Assembly (NCBI GenBank): GCA_027001345.1
Contig: JALTMS010000359.1
Span: 1-7,820 of the forward strand
Length of the DNA stretch: 7,820 nucleotides
Source: Acidobacteriota bacterium
GTDB lineage: Bacteria; Acidobacteriota; Polarisedimenticolia; J045
Reading direction: 5' to 3'
Shown here piece after piece: positions 6,607-7,820 of this stretch. Under the pieces are notes generated by a model. It was not told the origin of the DNA. It ran no database searches and was given only the letters and a program-made list of their open reading frames with translations. Each line of letters opens with the position of its first letter. Positions within the stretch are counted from its first letter, which is position 1. A program made the position numbers and the translations under genes.

Positions 6607-6726
6607 CCACCGTGGAGCGAAGAATGGGCTCGCGCGACTCGAGAGCCCGTGGCGGAGGCCACCGGAAGCCTCTTCGCTGAACTCTTGCCCCCACCCACGA
6701 CGACCACATTCTTCGCTCCACGGTGG
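6607..6726. repeat. 120-bp element with perfect 20-bp inverted terminal arms
   Basis: Bases 6607-6626 and 6707-6726 are exact reverse complements over 20 bp (the arm contains CCGTGGAGCGAAGAAT), separated by 80 bp. The interior can form two more hairpins: GGCTC (6627-6631) with GAGCC (6643-6647), and GAGGC (6655-6659) with GCCTC (6668-6672). The whole would fold as a branched structure with a long outer stem. It lies 1 bp past the ABC-F stop codon, between that gene and the envelope operon. No T-run follows, no target-site duplication is evident and no protein is encoded. It may be a MITE- or ERIC/REP-like element, a structured 3' UTR or RNA, or a large terminator. The inverted repeat itself is certain; its class is not. 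Confidence 0.8.
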
Positions 6727-6727
6727 T

Positions 6728-7820
6728 TCACGCGGGGGGTTCTTTCGCTGCTGTCTCGAGTTCTTCCGCGGCTTCGAGCCACGCGGACGTGAGTTCCTCG
6801 ACCCGCTGCGCGAGGTCGGCGCGCTCGGCCGCCAGCTCCCCGAGCCGCGGTCCGTCGGCATGAACCGCCGGATCCGTCAGCAGGGCATCGACTTCTGCCA
6901 GGCGCTGCTCGACAGCCTGGAGACGTTCTTCGAGCCGCGCCACCTCCCGTTCGAGGGGCCGCAATCGGCGGCGACGAGCTTCGAGGGCCTCGGCCCGAGC
7001 CCGCCGGCCGGCTCTGGAGCGGCGGTGGACGGTCTCCGGATCCTGCTCCTGCCGTTCCGCGCTCGCAGCGACCTGCGCTCGACCCGTCAGCCATTGCCGC
7101 CACCCCCCATCGAGCCTCCGGACGCCACCGGCCTCCACCACCAGGCACTCGCGGGTCAGGCGCTCGAGGAAGGCTCGATCGTGGCTGACGACGATCAGCG
7201 TGCCGGGCCACGCTTCGAGGGCCGCCTCGAGGGCCTCCCGCAGGGGAAGGTCGAGATGATTGGTCGGCTCGTCGAGCATCAGCAACTGGCAGGGCTCGAG
7301 CAACAGGCGGGCCAGAGCCAGCCGGGAGCGCTCTCCGCCGGAAAGCGAGCCCACCGGTCGCGAGACGTGCTCCTCCCCCAGACCGAGGGCACCGAGGGCG
7401 CGCCGCACCTGCTCGGGGGTGCGCCCCGGCGCTGCGCGGCTGGCCTGCTCGAAGGTGCTGGCGGCCGGGTCCATCGCCTCGAGCTGATGCTGATGAAAGC
7501 GGGCCACGAGCAGGCCCCGGGCCACCTCCCGCCGACCCGCGAGGGGAAAGAGATCGCCGGCCAGTCCTCGCAGCAGGGTCGTCTTCCCCGCCCCGTTGGC
7601 TCCCAGCACAGCCAGTCGGTCGCCGCGCCGGAGGTGCAGATCGATGCCCTCGATCACCGGCCGACCGTCGAAACCGAAGCTGGCCTTCTCCAGGCTCAGC
7701 AGCAGGTCTGGACCGGGAGGAGGCGGGGGCCAGGAGAACGACCAGTTCCACGCCGGATCGAAGACCAGCCTGCGGCGCTGCCGGCGAATCTCCTCCAGCC
7801 GACGCTTGCGGTCGGAGGCC
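6728..7820 (-). CDS. ABC-F family ATPase (YheS/Uup-like), C-terminal part, 5'-truncated
   Basis: A soluble ABC-F protein with two ATPase domains in the full form and no membrane part. Family members bind the ribosome near the E-site and relieve stalled translation. The frame is open to the window edge, so about 363 residues are visible and the first ATPase domain is outside. The visible part begins with the inter-domain linker (SDRKRRLEEIRRQRRR, then FSWPPPPPGPD). The second ATPase domain follows, with Walker A GANGAGKT (7580-7603), Q-loop region ARFHQHQLE (similar to the FAQHQLE I recall for YheS), signature LSGGE (7331-7345), Walker B LLMLDEPTNHLD with catalytic Glu, and the H-switch SHD. 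A charged Arg/Glu/Ala-rich C-terminal extension of about 100 residues looks like a coiled coil, as in Uup and YheS. The GTG at 7655-7657 is an internal Val, not the start. All ATPase motifs are intact. The stop TGA at 6728-6730 is 1 bp from the inverted-repeat element. Confidence 0.93.
   Translation of the reverse strand, partial: ASDRKRRLEEIRRQRRRLVFDPAWNWSFSWPPPPPGPDLLLSLEKASFGFDGRPVIEGIDLHLRRGDRLAVLGANGAGKTTLLRGLAGDLFPLAGRREVARGLLVARFHQHQLEAMDPAASTFEQASRAAPGRTPEQVRRALGALGLGEEHVSRPVGSLSGGERSRLALARLLLEPCQLLMLDEPTNHLDLPLREALEAALEAWPGTLIVVSHDRAFLERLTRECLVVEAGGVRRLDGGWRQWLTGRAQVAASAERQEQDPETVHRRSRAGRRARAEALEARRRRLRPLEREVARLEERLQAVEQRLAEVDALLTDPAVHADGPRLGELAAERADLAQRVEELTSAWLEAAEELETAAKEPPA

Noticed and set aside
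6500..6721. Possible 73-aa small protein in the gene-free region
   Set aside because: Its start and middle fall in the inverted-repeat arms, its composition is Arg-rich and non-specific, and no convincing Shine-Dalgarno is seen.
6607..6726. Inverted repeat as an IS element or integron attC site
   Set aside because: No transposase or integrase is present, no target duplication is visible at the edges, and the attC core sites (GTTRRRY and its partner) are not found at the ends.
7655..7657. GTG as start of a half-size ABC protein
   Set aside because: The same frame continues upstream to the window edge and encodes the ABC-F inter-domain linker and the first strand of the ATPase domain (LLLSLEKASFGFDGRP).
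6477..7751. 424-aa minus-strand open frame overlapping the ABC-F gene
   Set aside because: It is out of frame with the intact ABC-F motifs and has a low-complexity Arg/Gly/Ala/Pro-rich translation, a usual by-product of high GC.

Overview
This is a GC-rich bacterial chromosomal window holding five protein genes: two truncated by the window edges and three complete. A PAS-type hybrid sensor kinase, an envelope protein pair with signal peptides, and a beta-barrel-like protein ending in phenylalanine point to a Gram-negative-type cell. The style (POT transporter with a large extracytoplasmic insert, subtilase-fold exported protein, very high GC) would fit Acidobacteriota, Myxococcota or a similar lineage. 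The sequence alone does not fix the taxon. No tRNA, rRNA, CRISPR array, transposase or phage gene is visible.

Layout. Positions 1-1563 (+) carry the C-terminal part of a hybrid histidine kinase (PAS, HisKA, HATPase_c, receiver). It converges on a POT/PTR2 family peptide transporter (1551-3479, -). The two coding ends overlap by 13 bp, and a perfect 7-bp hairpin sits on the two stop codons. A compact intergenic stretch (3480-3610) holds a hairpin after the next gene and a possible promoter and leader for the transporter. Then come two minus-strand genes read in the order 6402->5743 and 5725->3611, 17 bp apart and probably one operon: a small exported beta-barrel-like protein and a 704-aa exported protein with a subtilisin (S8) fold. 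A 325-bp gene-free stretch (6403-6727) follows. It holds the likely promoter and leader of that operon and a 120-bp element with perfect 20-bp inverted ends. Last is the C-terminal part of a YheS/Uup-like ABC-F ATPase (6728-7820, -).

The most interesting content is the envelope pair. The subtilase-like protein keeps the Asp (DTG) and Ser (TSFAAAHVAGA) motifs, but Thr stands where the catalytic His should be and Asp where the oxyanion Asn should be. It therefore looks like a catalytically dead S8 protein, exported together with a putative outer-membrane partner. It also carries a canonical-looking 12-residue calcium loop and a very Arg-rich, Lys-free N-terminal segment. The second notable item is the perfect inverted-repeat element placed 1 bp after the ABC-F stop codon. 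No obvious multi-gene defence or metabolic system is present, and no functional link between the kinase, the transporter, the envelope pair and the ABC-F protein can be shown from sequence.
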